Assembly (NCBI RefSeq): GCF_002892795.1 | Contig: NZ_PJMC01000004.1 | Location: 186,001-250,000, forward strand | Origin: Arthrobacter sp. AFG20 | GTDB lineage: Bacteria > Actinomycetota > Actinomycetes > Actinomycetales > Micrococcaceae | Direction of reading: 5' to 3' | DNA length: 64,000 bases | Shown: positions 8,280-16,245 of the stretch, piece by piece | Numbering within the stretch: position 1 is the stretch's first letter | Layout of the letters: the number at the start of each line of letters is the position of its first letter | Notes under the pieces: model-generated | What the model was told of the DNA's origin: nothing | Seen by the model: the letters and a program-made list of their open reading frames with translations, nothing else | Database searches by the model: none | Made by a program: the position numbers and the translations under genes

Positions 8280-9324
8280 GTTGTGTTCCATTCTGGTTGT
8301 GGGCCTTTTGGACCGGCCGAATTTTGCCTTGGTGCCTGAGCCTGAGCGCGGCCGGGGAATGGGCGGCCGTTTTGATCCTGACGCCCGCATAGGGAACCCC
8401 GCCCCCGGCCCGCAGAGCAAGGGCCATCCAGATGCACACTGCTCGTTCAAAAAGCCACAGCGGGGCAAACCAGGCGGTGCTTGGCGGAAACGCAGCCCTG
8501 CCGCCGTCGCGTCTTCTTCCGCGTTCCGCGATGCCGACAGCGGTACCGGCCAGTGCGAGGACCACAAGGGCACGCGGTACTCGCCGTTGCGCCAGCACCA
8601 CTGCCAGGACGGGCAGCACGGCAAGCTCGGCGAACAGCCGTGCGGGCTGCGCAAAGTCGTCATAGGCCTGCCGGATACGTTGCCTGAAGAAGTGGCGTGC
8701 GGTGGGCGGCCTCCGGGCCACCAGCAATGCCGGCATCTGCTTTTCACGGCCGCCGGCAGCAGTGACGGTCCGGATGAGCTCCAGGTTCTCAAAGAGCACG
8801 CCCGCATAGCCGTCCGTGGCTGCCAGTGCGGACCGGCGAACTGCCAGCGTGCCGGGGTAGTCCCCGCCGAATGCCCGGTTGATGAGGGTCCTGGATGTGT
8901 CCCAGCGTGCGTGCCAGGGCAGCGGGGTGAAGTAATTCTGCGGGCGGACCAGTTCGGCGTCGTCAAGGGCGGCGAATGCCGCGGCCAGCCCCTCACGTGT
9001 GTAGCGGACGTCGTCGTCGGCGATCACCAGCCGTTCCGCCCTGCTCAGGCGTACTGCTGTGAGGACTGCGGCCACTTTGCCGTTGCCGCCCCCGGAGCCG
9101 CCGTCGTTGGGCTTCGGTGGGATGTGCCGGACCGACGGCGGGAACAGGGTCCTGTGCCGGGCGAACAGCGGGGCGGGGGAGCCATCCACCACGGTGACCG
9201 GGGTCCAGGTGCAGAGCTCTGCAATGTATTCCGCCAGCTCCTCCATCCCGGAATCCTCGGTCCAGCGCAGGGGCAGAATGTACTCCGTGTCCGGACGCGG
9301 ACCTGCTTGTGCCGCTTTTGTCAT
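8269..9324 (-). CDS. Family 2 glycosyltransferase
   Basis: A 351-residue GT-A fold glycosyltransferase. The nucleotide-sugar metal motif is IADDDVRYT near residue 120; a second conserved block is NRAFGGDYPGTLAVRRS near 170, and RQRIRQAYDDFAQP resembles the QxxRW-type acceptor region. Two or three hydrophobic helices follow, so the enzyme is probably held at the membrane and could glycosylate a lipid or polymer. The ATG at 9324 overlaps the stop of the upstream gene as ATGA. Its acceptor is unknown, and its place between a diiron protein and a CDGSH protein is unusual. Confidence 0.8.
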   Translation of the reverse strand: MTKAAQAGPRPDTEYILPLRWTEDSGMEELAEYIAELCTWTPVTVVDGSPAPLFARHRTLFPPSVRHIPPKPNDGGSGGGNGKVAAVLTAVRLSRAERLVIADDDVRYTREGLAAAFAALDDAELVRPQNYFTPLPWHARWDTSRTLINRAFGGDYPGTLAVRRSALAATDGYAGVLFENLELIRTVTAAGGREKQMPALLVARRPPTARHFFRQRIRQAYDDFAQPARLFAELAVLPVLAVVLAQRRVPRALVVLALAGTAVGIAERGRRRDGGRAAFPPSTAWFAPLWLFERAVCIWMALALRAGGGVPYAGVRIKTAAHSPAALRLRHQGKIRPVQKAHNQNGTQHGS

Positions 9325-10388
9325 GCCGCCGCGGTCAAGGAAGTGCGCAGCGAAGATCTGCCGTCTTCCCACGCTTCTATAATGTGCGCGGTGAGACGGG
9401 CGTCGATGGCAAGGGCAGCCGTCGCACCGAACAGGATGTCATCGAGGAGTTGGGGTTCCGCCTCGGCGAGCCCTCCTGCGAGGTCCCGGCCTGCGATCTG
9501 CTCGTGGACGGCGTCGGCTTCGACGTGTTCGTCGAAGTATTCCGTGACGTCGGCGCCGAAGCCGTGGCGGCGGAAGCCCATGGCGTACAGGTGGTTGGGG
9601 CGGGACGATGTCATCTCGTAGATCGCGAGGTGGCCCGTGATCGCGCCGCGCAGCCGGCGGTTCAGGCCGAACAGGGACATCATGTTCACTGAGGCGAGGG
9701 CCACGGCTGGAACAGCGTCCACGTAGCTGCCGTAGCTGGTGTTGAGTCCCAGCCCGTGCATGGTCCGGGCGAAGAGTGCACTGTGCATCCGGTGCGGGCG
9801 GCCGCCTCCATACTCATCCGCCTGGATCTCCACCAGGGCGGCCTTGGGCCGCCCGGCCAACCTCGGGATCGCCCAGGTGTGGGGGTCGGCTTCCTTGAGC
9901 TGGTAGACGGATTTCTGAATGAGGAACTCCGCCAGCTGTTCAACCGTCGCCTTCTTGGCCACGTAACGCGAGAGGCTGGGGCCGCTGTCCTGGGCAGCCA
10001 GAGCAAACAGCATGTCCGCCACCGCGTCGCTGTCCGGTTTGCCCGCCGCGGCTGCGTTCTTACCGTCTGCCGGGTGCCCTGCGGCCACGAGCGCGGCGGA
10101 GCGCAAGGCCTGTTCGAACGGTTCTTCCAGAAGCCGGCGAACGGCGATCAGCCCGGGCTCCCATTCCCACGCGTCATCCACTCCCTCCAGGCCTCCATAG
10201 TGCAGTTCGTAGAGGCAAAACAGTGCGAGCTGGAGATCGTCGTCAGTGAGGATGTCGTCCGCGAGTCTCGCAGTTTCGGAGACGAGCCCGAGCAGTTCTG
10301 ACTGTGCTGCCATCTCGGTTCCTGGCTCCCCGGTCAGGAGCTCGATGAGCTCAGCGCTGACGGGACCGCGCGGTTTTGGTCTTTTCAT
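9321..10388 (-). CDS. Iron-containing redox enzyme family protein (haem-oxygenase-like fold)
   Basis: A 355-residue helical protein of the iron-containing redox enzyme family, which shares the haem-oxygenase-like diiron scaffold. Visible signatures are LFCLYELHYGGLEGV near residue 60, and histidine/glutamate-rich helices (ALVEIQADEYGGG, YFDEHVEADAVHEQIAGRDL) that would supply the metal ligands. Members oxidise or cleave small organic substrates using O2, but the substrate here is unknown. AAGGAG lies just before the ATG at 10388. It opens an operon with the GT2 and CDGSH genes, each joined by an overlap. Confidence 0.82.
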   Translation of the reverse strand: MKRPKPRGPVSAELIELLTGEPGTEMAAQSELLGLVSETARLADDILTDDDLQLALFCLYELHYGGLEGVDDAWEWEPGLIAVRRLLEEPFEQALRSAALVAAGHPADGKNAAAAGKPDSDAVADMLFALAAQDSGPSLSRYVAKKATVEQLAEFLIQKSVYQLKEADPHTWAIPRLAGRPKAALVEIQADEYGGGRPHRMHSALFARTMHGLGLNTSYGSYVDAVPAVALASVNMMSLFGLNRRLRGAITGHLAIYEMTSSRPNHLYAMGFRRHGFGADVTEYFDEHVEADAVHEQIAGRDLAGGLAEAEPQLLDDILFGATAALAIDARLTAHIIEAWEDGRSSLRTSLTAAA

Positions 10389-10493
10389 GGTTCTCCTTGC
10401 AGGCGGCAACGGCGCAGCCAGCGGGTGGTTTTGGTGGGCTTGACAGCAAGTAGTGAAGATCCCGGTTCCGCAATGGCTGGACAGAGCGGAACG

Positions 10494-10919
10494 CTACATC
10501 CGCAGGTCGCGGATGTAGCGTTCCAGGTCGAGTCGCAGGGCGGACTCTGTGTCCGGCCTGCTCTGCGTGAGCTCCCGGACCAAGGCCTCCGCGGCGGCCA
10601 GTACCTTCCGGCCATCGTTCGTGAGCCGGATGTCGGTATAGCGCCGGTCATCGCTGCGTTCCCTGCTCAGGAAGCCCAGTCCCTGAAGGCGGCGGATCAC
10701 CCTGCCCAGGCTTTGCTTGCTAACACAGAGCAGGGCGGCCAGATCGGAGACGGAGACGGGCGCGAGGTCCGCCACCGCCTCCAGCACATCCAGCGACCCC
10801 TTGGTTAGGCCCAGATGCGTGAGGTTGCGGTTGATCCGCAGTTCATCCAGACGGGCAGCGATGCTGAGGAGCCGGTGCGTTGGCCAGGGTTCCGGTCCTG
10901 CCGAATGAGCCAGGCTCAT
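10494..10919 (-). CDS. MarR family transcriptional regulator
   Basis: A 141-residue winged-helix regulator. The recognition helix is in VSVSDLAALLCVSKQSLGRV (about residues 55-75), followed by the wing DDRRYTDIRLT. The N- and C-terminal helices would form the dimer interface. It begins six bases after the stop of the DUF3618 gene and so is the fourth gene of the membrane-stress operon, which suggests that it regulates that operon or the diiron operon 105 bases downstream. No operator has been identified. Confidence 0.85.
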   Translation of the reverse strand: MSLAHSAGPEPWPTHRLLSIAARLDELRINRNLTHLGLTKGSLDVLEAVADLAPVSVSDLAALLCVSKQSLGRVIRRLQGLGFLSRERSDDRRYTDIRLTNDGRKVLAAAEALVRELTQSRPDTESALRLDLERYIRDLRM

Positions 10920-10925
10920 GCCGGC

Positions 10926-11567
10926 TCACGTGTTTTGGACGTGGTCCTTGGCGTCCGTGGCGGTGGCCTTGACGTCGGAGGCGGCGGTTTGGCCTTCGTC
11001 CTTGACGTGTTGGGCGGCGTCGGTGGCGGTGGCTTTGACGTTTTCCATGGCGTCCTGGGCGGGTTCCTTCCAGCCCTGGGCCATGTCCTTGGCGGCCTCG
11101 GTCAGCTGGGTGGTGACCGGTTCGGCAGCGGTCTTGAGGGCGTCGGCGGCTTCGCGTTCCTTCTGGCTCGGCGGAATCAGTGAGGAGACGAGCAGCCCGG
11201 CGCCGAACGCGATCAGCCCGGCGGCGAGGGGGTTGCCCTGGGTTTTCGCGGCGACCTGGTGCGGTGCGTCGGCGATCGCTTCGCCGGCGCCGTGGAGGGC
11301 GTTGCCGGCGGCGTCGGTGGCCTGGTGGACCCCGCCGCTGGTGGTGTGGGCGGCGTTGTGGAGGCTGCCGGAGGTGCTGTGCGTGGCGTGTTCTGCGGTG
11401 CCCATGACTTTCTCCTTTACTCCGAAGACGGCATCCTTCACCTTGTCCGTCTGGCGGTGGACGATGTTGGACGGGGTGACTTTGTCGGCGACGGCGTCCA
11501 CGTTGGTGCCGAGGCGGGCGCGGGTTGCTTCGATGTCGGCGCGGATGGCGTCCGGGTTCTCACTCAT
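10926..11567 (-). CDS. DUF3618 family membrane-associated protein
   Basis: A 213-residue protein. The N-terminus carries the DUF3618 signature (IRADIEATRARLGTNVDAVADKV). A central membrane helix (AAGLIAFGAGLLVSSLIP) is followed by a long amphipathic tail with repeats built on VKATATDAAQHVKD and VKATATDAKDHVQ, similar to late-embryogenesis-abundant or apolipoprotein-like helices. It overlaps the upstream holin-like gene by ATGA. Such genes sit with Holin-X genes in many actinobacteria and are thought to act in envelope stress, but the mechanism is unknown. Confidence 0.85.
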   Translation of the reverse strand: MSENPDAIRADIEATRARLGTNVDAVADKVTPSNIVHRQTDKVKDAVFGVKEKVMGTAEHATHSTSGSLHNAAHTTSGGVHQATDAAGNALHGAGEAIADAPHQVAAKTQGNPLAAGLIAFGAGLLVSSLIPPSQKEREAADALKTAAEPVTTQLTEAAKDMAQGWKEPAQDAMENVKATATDAAQHVKDEGQTAASDVKATATDAKDHVQNT

Positions 11568-11995
11568 CGGTGGTCTCCGTTCGGTTTGAGGGTGGGCGGG
11601 ATTTCCTTGGCTGTCTCCATGGTTTGGGGCATGCCTTTGATGGCTTTGAGTTCCTTGCGCCCGACGGAGGCGAGGATCGCGGCGATGATGCCCCAGATGA
11701 CGGCGACGACGACGGCGGACCAGCCCAGGCCCATGAGCTCGCCAAGGGCGTACCAGAGGGCGATGGAGAGGAACAGGAGCACGAAGTGCCCGGCGACGCC
11801 GGCGCCGGCGAGCATGCCGCCGCCTTTGCCGGCGCGGGTGCCGGACTGTTTCAGTTCGGCTTTGGCGAGTTCGATTTCCTGCCGGATCAGGGTGGACAGG
11901 TCCCGGGTGACCTCGCCGAGGAGGTCACCGAGGGAGGTGGTGTCGGCCTTGGCGTGCGCCTCCGTGGGAGGGGTGTCAGGTATCTGGCTGCTCAC
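11564..11995 (-). CDS. Phage-holin-like (Holin-X superfamily III) membrane protein
   Basis: A 143-residue protein with the pattern of the putative actinobacterial Holin-X family: an amphipathic N-terminal helix (LGDLLGEVTRDLSTLIRQEIELAKAELKQ) and two membrane helices (HFVLLFLSIALWYAL; WSAVVVAVIWGIIAAILASVG). There are no phage genes nearby, so a role in membrane or osmotic stress is more likely than lysis. Both ends overlap neighbours by ATGA, making a tightly coupled unit with the genes at 11992-12855 and 10926-11567. Confidence 0.85.
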   Translation of the reverse strand: MSSQIPDTPPTEAHAKADTTSLGDLLGEVTRDLSTLIRQEIELAKAELKQSGTRAGKGGGMLAGAGVAGHFVLLFLSIALWYALGELMGLGWSAVVVAVIWGIIAAILASVGRKELKAIKGMPQTMETAKEIPPTLKPNGDHR

Positions 11996-12855
11996 AGGGG
12001 ACGACCCCCACCCTCAACGTAGGGATTATCAATGTCCCGCAGCGTTCCTGCTGATGGACCAGTGGGAAGTGTCTGTGTCGAAGCCGGACCTGTGCCCGAG
12101 ATGCTCGGTTCGGCAAGGGCGGGTTCCGTCAGGCTTGCCTGGTCATAGAAGGGCCCGCCTCTGCCCGCCGTGACGGTGCTCTCCGTTGTGGAAAGGCGGG
12201 CGGGCTGGGACGACGCGATGCCGGCTGTGGTTCCCGTTTCGGGGGCGCCGGCCTGCAGGCTGCGGCCCAGGCGCCCGGCCAGGAGGCCTGCGCCCGCTGC
12301 CAGGAGCAGGAAGGTGCCGGGACGCTGGCGGGCGAAGGACTTCACCTCGTCCAGCAGCGAGCCCGGGTCCCGGTTGTCCAGCCAGGACGCCACAGATTCG
12401 GAGCGTTCTGCGGCCTGCCGGATCAGGTCCGAGGCCACGCCCTGCTGGTCCGGCGCTTCTGCCATGGAGCGCAGCTGCGAGGAGATGGTGCGGATGCCTT
12501 CGGCGGCCTTGGTCTGTTGCGTGCCTGCCTGGCTGGTCAGGTCCGACTTCGCCTGATGCAGCAGATCCCGGGCGCTGTTCTTCGCTTCGGAGGCGACGTT
12601 CTTCGCCTCGGCCTTCGCGGTCCCGGCCACGTTCTGGGCAGCGCCGGCGGCCTGGCCAGCGACATTCGCGGCCTCCTCCTTCGCCACGTCCTTCTTCGAG
12701 GAGTCGTCGCCCTGATAACCGGTGGTGCCCGCGTAGCCGGTGGTACCGGCGTCAGTGCTGCTCAATCCGGTAGTGCCGAAGCCCGCGGTTCCTGCTCCGG
12801 TACTGCCCAAGCCTGTGGTTTCCGCTTCGGTGCCGTATGGGTTCTCGGTCATCAT
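11992..12855 (-). CDS. Alanine-rich stress protein with amphipathic repeats
   Basis: A 287-residue protein and first gene of the four-gene operon. The N-terminus is a Gly/Thr-rich tract with GTTG repeats. Residues about 60-130 form an Ala/Lys/Glu-rich amphipathic region (GTAKAEAKNVASEAKNSA) like LEA-type or nucleoid-stabilising helices. One hydrophobic segment near 205 (GTFLLLAAGAGLLAGRLG) could anchor it to the membrane. The C-terminal 70 residues are low-complexity. AAAGGAAAGAGAGCA precedes ATG ATG at 12855/12852. Upstream, at 12916-12926, is the palindrome ATGGTTACCAT, a possible operator. Function is inferred only from composition and operon. Confidence 0.75.
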   Translation of the reverse strand: MMTENPYGTEAETTGLGSTGAGTAGFGTTGLSSTDAGTTGYAGTTGYQGDDSSKKDVAKEEAANVAGQAAGAAQNVAGTAKAEAKNVASEAKNSARDLLHQAKSDLTSQAGTQQTKAAEGIRTISSQLRSMAEAPDQQGVASDLIRQAAERSESVASWLDNRDPGSLLDEVKSFARQRPGTFLLLAAGAGLLAGRLGRSLQAGAPETGTTAGIASSQPARLSTTESTVTAGRGGPFYDQASLTEPALAEPSISGTGPASTQTLPTGPSAGTLRDIDNPYVEGGGRPL

Positions 12856-12915
12856 TGCTCTCTTTCCTTTGAGGGTTAGCTGCTGTTGATGAACCAGCAC
12901 TCAGCAATAGTAAGC

Positions 12916-12926
12916 ATGGTTACCAT
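12916..12926. promoter_or_regulatory. Palindrome in the divergent promoter region of the stress operon and the GlsB gene
   Basis: ATGGTTACCAT is a perfect odd-length palindrome lying between the minus-strand stress operon and the plus-strand GlsB-like gene. It is flanked by two copies of AATAGTAAG (near 12906 and 12929). A regulator could act on both genes from here. No binding protein can be named. Confidence 0.35.
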
Positions 12927-12991
12927 CGAATAGTAAGTACACTTCCTACATGAGTTGAAAATTGTTCGATGCCGACAGAAAGGACGTTGAC

Positions 12992-13264
12992 GTGATTGGA
13001 TTTATCATCGCCGGGCTCGTTATCGGAGCCCTTGCCCGTCTCATCAAGCCCGGGAGGCAGAACCTGGGAATCATCGCCACCCTGCTCCTGGGCCTTGCAG
13101 GTTCCGTCATTGGCGGAGCTGTGGCCAGTCTGCTAGGTACCGGCGACATGTTCGAACTGAACGTCCTGGGGTTCGTCGTTGCCGTCGTCGCGGCTGTAGC
13201 ACTGATCGGCGTGGCGGAATCGCTGACGAGCCGCCGCAGGAGGGCGCCGGCTCGGCGTTTCTGA
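12992..13264 (+). CDS. GlsB/YeaQ/YmgE family stress-response membrane protein
   Basis: A 90-residue, three-helix membrane protein: GFIIAGLVIGALARLIKPG, LGIIATLLLGLAGSVIGGAVAS and LGFVVAVVAAVALIGVAES, ending in a basic tail (SRRRRAPARRF). This is the transglycosylase-associated/GlsB family linked to general stress. The GTG at 12992 is preferred to an in-frame TTG 30 bases earlier because AAGGA sits nine bases before it. It is divergent from the four-gene stress operon, consistent with shared stress control. Confidence 0.88.
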   Translation: MIGFIIAGLVIGALARLIKPGRQNLGIIATLLLGLAGSVIGGAVASLLGTGDMFELNVLGFVVAVVAAVALIGVAESLTSRRRRAPARRF

Positions 13265-13352
13265 TGGCCGGCCGTCCGGGAACGGCCCGATTGTGGCGGT
13301 TCCGTTTTGTCCACTTATTTTGATGAATGAGCGAGCGCCGTAGGCTTGATAG

Positions 13353-14816
13353 ATGAGTGCAGCAGCCCCATCAACCGTCACCTTTGAAAGCCGCTTCGCC
13401 ACGGAGCTTGCCGAGATGGCCATTCCCTGGAAGGCGGAGGAGGTTCCTGACCCGCGGCTGCTCGTCCTGAACGAGCCGCTGGCCGCCGAACTGGGCTTTG
13501 ACCCGGAGTTCCTAAGGAGCCCGGAAGGACTGCCTCTGCTGATCGGCAATGAGGTGCCCGACGGCGCCACTCCAGTTGCGCAGGCATACTCCGGCCACCA
13601 GTTTGGCGGGTTTTCCCCGAGGCTGGGTGACGGCCGTGCGCTGCTGCTCGGTGAGATAGCCGACGTCGGCGGCCGCCTCCGCGACATTCACCTGAAAGGC
13701 TCCGGCCGCACACCCTTCGCCCGCGGTGGCGACGGCTTCGCGGTCGTGGGGCCGATGCTGCGTGAATATGTCGTCAGTGAGGCGATGCACGCCCTGGGTA
13801 TCCCCACCACCCGGTCCCTCGCCGTGGTGGCCACCGCGCGTTCCGTCCAGCGGGAGACTGAGTTGCCGGGAGCCGTACTCACGCGCATCGCGAGCAGCCA
13901 TCTGCGCGTGGGCAGTTTCCAGTACGCCCGGGTCGCCGGTGACATCGAACTCCTGCGCCGCCTCGCCGACCATGCGATCGCCCGGCACTATCCCGATGCG
14001 GCGGAGGCGGACAATCCGTATCTCGCCCTGTTCGAGGCAGTGATCTCTGCGCAGGCTTCGCTGGTGGCTAAGTGGATGCTGGTGGGCTTCATTCACGGCG
14101 TGATGAACACGGACAACATGGCTATCTCGGGGGAGACCATTGACTACGGTCCGTGCGCCTTCATGGACGCGTTTGATCCCGCCACCGTCTACAGTTCGAT
14201 CGACGAGAACGGACGTTACGCTTACGCGAACCAGCCGGTGGTGGCGGAGTGGAATCTGACCCGCCTGGCGGAGGCGCTCCTTCCCCTGTTCGACGACGAC
14301 GAGGAGCGGGCTGTCGCGCTGGCACAGGAGTCGCTGGGAGCCTTCCGCCGGCAGTACAGCGCAGCCTGGCTGGCTGGCATGAAGGCGAAGCTCGGACTGG
14401 ACAGCAGCATCGCTGACGACGTGGCTTCGCCCCTGATTGACGAACTGCTCGGGCTTCTGCAGGAGGGACGCGTCGACTACACATCGTTCTTCCGGCGCCT
14501 TGGAACCGCAGCCCGCGGCCAGGGCGAGCCGATCCGCACCATCTTCCCTGAGCCGGACGCTTTCCTTGCCTGGGCCGAACGCTGGCGGGCACTGAACCCG
14601 GACGCGGACATGATGGACCGGGTCAACCCGGCGTATGTGCCCCGCAACCACCTCGTTGAGGAAGCACTCGACGCTGCAACCAACGGTGACCTCGGGCCGC
14701 TCCGGCTGTTGCTGGAAGCGGTGACGGACCCCTATAACGAGCGTCCCGGCGTCGAACGTTATGCAGAGGCGGCGCCGGAAACCTTTGGTCCCTACCGGAC
14801 CTTCTGCGGAACCTGA
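13353..14816 (+). CDS. selO: Protein adenylyltransferase SelO (YdiU/UPF0061 family)
   Basis: A 487-residue pseudokinase-fold enzyme that, in studied homologues, transfers AMP from ATP to Ser/Thr/Tyr residues of target proteins during redox stress. Family motifs are intact: [21 protein letters not shown] near residue 76, [15 protein letters not shown] near 113 (nucleotide binding), the helix [21 protein letters not shown], the catalytic block [11 protein letters not shown] near 247 and the DYGPCAFMD metal block near 263. The length is typical. The C-terminus ends [20 protein letters not shown] without the Sec/Cys-x-x tail of some homologues, though a cysteine is present in the last residues (FCGT). 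It stands alone, 88 bases after the GlsB-like gene. Confidence 0.93.
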   Translation: MSAAAPSTVTFESRFATELAEMAIPWKAEEVPDPRLLVLNEPLAAELGFDPEFLRSPEGLPLLIGNEVPDGATPVAQAYSGHQFGGFSPRLGDGRALLLGEIADVGGRLRDIHLKGSGRTPFARGGDGFAVVGPMLREYVVSEAMHALGIPTTRSLAVVATARSVQRETELPGAVLTRIASSHLRVGSFQYARVAGDIELLRRLADHAIARHYPDAAEADNPYLALFEAVISAQASLVAKWMLVGFIHGVMNTDNMAISGETIDYGPCAFMDAFDPATVYSSIDENGRYAYANQPVVAEWNLTRLAEALLPLFDDDEERAVALAQESLGAFRRQYSAAWLAGMKAKLGLDSSIADDVASPLIDELLGLLQEGRVDYTSFFRRLGTAARGQGEPIRTIFPEPDAFLAWAERWRALNPDADMMDRVNPAYVPRNHLVEEALDAATNGDLGPLRLLLEAVTDPYNERPGVERYAEAAPETFGPYRTFCGT

Positions 14817-14821
14817 GCGGG

Positions 14822-14974
14822 CTAGGGGCCGGGGTGCACGAGGGTGTCCGGATCCAGCTCGTTCGCCGGGGCATCAGCCAGCCCCTGCGGCGTGAGGTCC
14901 AGGTCGTCCAAAGCGGTCATGGCTGTGGTCGGGGCGGCGATCAGGCCGGCACCCGGGGCAATGGTGTTAGTCAT
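14822..14974 (-). CDS. 50-residue peptide of unknown function
   Basis: ATG at 14974 to TAG at 14824-14822 encodes 50 residues with an Ala/Thr/Pro-rich start (MTNTIAPGAGLIAAPTTAM) and an acidic end (LDDLDLTPQGLADAPANELD, then PDTLVHPGP). It has no cysteine and no membrane helix. AGGAGA lies nine bases before the ATG, a strong site, which argues that it is translated. It converges with selO, with five bases between stop codons. The composition is like the leader of a ribosomally made peptide, yet no modifying enzyme is adjacent. The upstream 230 bases hold no other gene and presumably its promoter. Confidence 0.5.
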   Translation of the reverse strand: MTNTIAPGAGLIAAPTTAMTALDDLDLTPQGLADAPANELDPDTLVHPGP

Positions 14975-15207
14975 GGTTCTGTGTCTCCTGAAGTTAACGG
15001 GGCGGTGCATTGTGTGCTGACTCGCTATTTTCCTTGGAATTGCCCCGCGCGCCAAAATTGCGCAGGCGAGGAAAATGCTGTAGCCGCACGTGGTCGCGCC
15101 GGCGTCGAACCTGCGGAATGAGCTAATTGCCGACGGCGGCAACCCCCATTCGCGGGCCGTCGCGGCCCGCAGCGGAGCGCTGCAGAAGGCGCTTAGGTGA
15201 CGGCCAG

Positions 15208-15921
15208 TTACAGCTCGCCGCCGGCGATGATGTCCCGGGAGAGCTGGTGCAGCGCTACCTCGCGCCGGCGGGAGGCACTGATAAGGGTGGCGAGCGCCTT
15301 GTCGTGGCTGACGTGGAGGCGCTCCATGATGATCCCGGTTGCCGTTCCGATGGCGTCGCGGGCGCCGAGCGCTCCGATGAGCCCGTCGCTGAGGCGCTCT
15401 GCAGCGTCGCGTGCCTGGGCGTTCGCAAGCATCAGGGCGGCAGGGCGTGCGAGCAGTTCGATCAGGCGGATGGCCTTCGAATCGAAGCCGTCGGGAATGG
15501 GGGAGTAAACCTTCAGCGCACCGATGGCGCCGTCGGGAGTGGACAGCGGCGTGCTGATCGCCGAGCGCAACGGCAGATCGGTGATGGCCCGCGTCCAGGC
15601 GGGCCAGCGGTGGTCGGTGCGGCTGTCCACCATCTTCACGGTCGCCTGCTGGGCCCACGCAGTCAGGCACGGTCCCTGCCTGAGATCATACTGGAGCTGG
15701 TCTGCCTGCAGGATGGTGGGATCAGTGGCGGCGGTGCTGGTGCGCCGGCCGCGCGTATCCATCAGGCTGGCGCCTGCCCCCAAGGCACCCGGAACGCTTT
15801 CCTTGAGGGCCTGGGCGAGCGCCGAAACCGCTTCGTCGACGGTCTCATGCGTCAGTAACAGGTCGGCGATCCGGACGGTAAGGGCAGCCAGTTCGTCCGC
15901 GAGGGGCAGGTCGGCTGGCAT
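15208..15921 (-). CDS. GAF and ANTAR domain regulator
   Basis: A 237-residue regulator. The GAF domain (about 20-160) has LQYDLRQGPCLTAWA and the block IGALKVYSPIPDGFD. The ANTAR domain (about 175-230) reads GARDAIGTATGIIMERLHVSHD, close to the canonical turn. It is most like the protein at 6229-6963. The ATG at 15921 begins directly before the conserved helix; a longer in-frame reading upstream is basic and Pro-rich and does not look real. It probably acts as an antiterminator, with unknown target RNA. Confidence 0.86.
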   Translation of the reverse strand: MPADLPLADELAALTVRIADLLLTHETVDEAVSALAQALKESVPGALGAGASLMDTRGRRTSTAATDPTILQADQLQYDLRQGPCLTAWAQQATVKMVDSRTDHRWPAWTRAITDLPLRSAISTPLSTPDGAIGALKVYSPIPDGFDSKAIRLIELLARPAALMLANAQARDAAERLSDGLIGALGARDAIGTATGIIMERLHVSHDKALATLISASRRREVALHQLSRDIIAGGEL

Positions 15922-16245
15922 CAGGGCCTGGCTAAGACATGGCCGGATGGCCCGCGCGGGCCAGAACGGCACAGGGGAAAGACGCCGCGCCGGGCAAAAG
16001 TGGCTGTTGAGGCAGGCATGCGCGTTCGTTCCTTTCTTGGGTCCGCGGCGAGGCGTCCCGGTGGCAGACTTCGGCGTCGAACGTATTAGCACTAATTATT
16101 TCAGCGAAGGGCGCGCGCCGCGAGGGGTGGAGGCTCTTGAATGGCAACGATTTATGCAGAAACCGGAATCCTGGGTACACAAAAACCGAGCTTCTCGAGG
16201 TGTTCTGGCCGATAATACGGTTAACGGCAGTTAGGAGCAGTGGTG

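Noticed and set aside
8278..9621. 447-residue plus-strand frame
   Set aside because: It lies opposite the glycosyltransferase and diiron genes, which have clear family motifs; its product is Gly/Pro/Arg-rich without any domain.
11564..11995. Prophage remnant suggested by the holin-like gene
   Set aside because: No other phage gene, integrase or attachment repeat is present; Holin-X proteins are common housekeeping membrane proteins in actinobacteria.
13512..14651. 379-residue minus-strand frame
   Set aside because: Antisense to selO, whose motifs are complete. High GC makes long antisense frames common.
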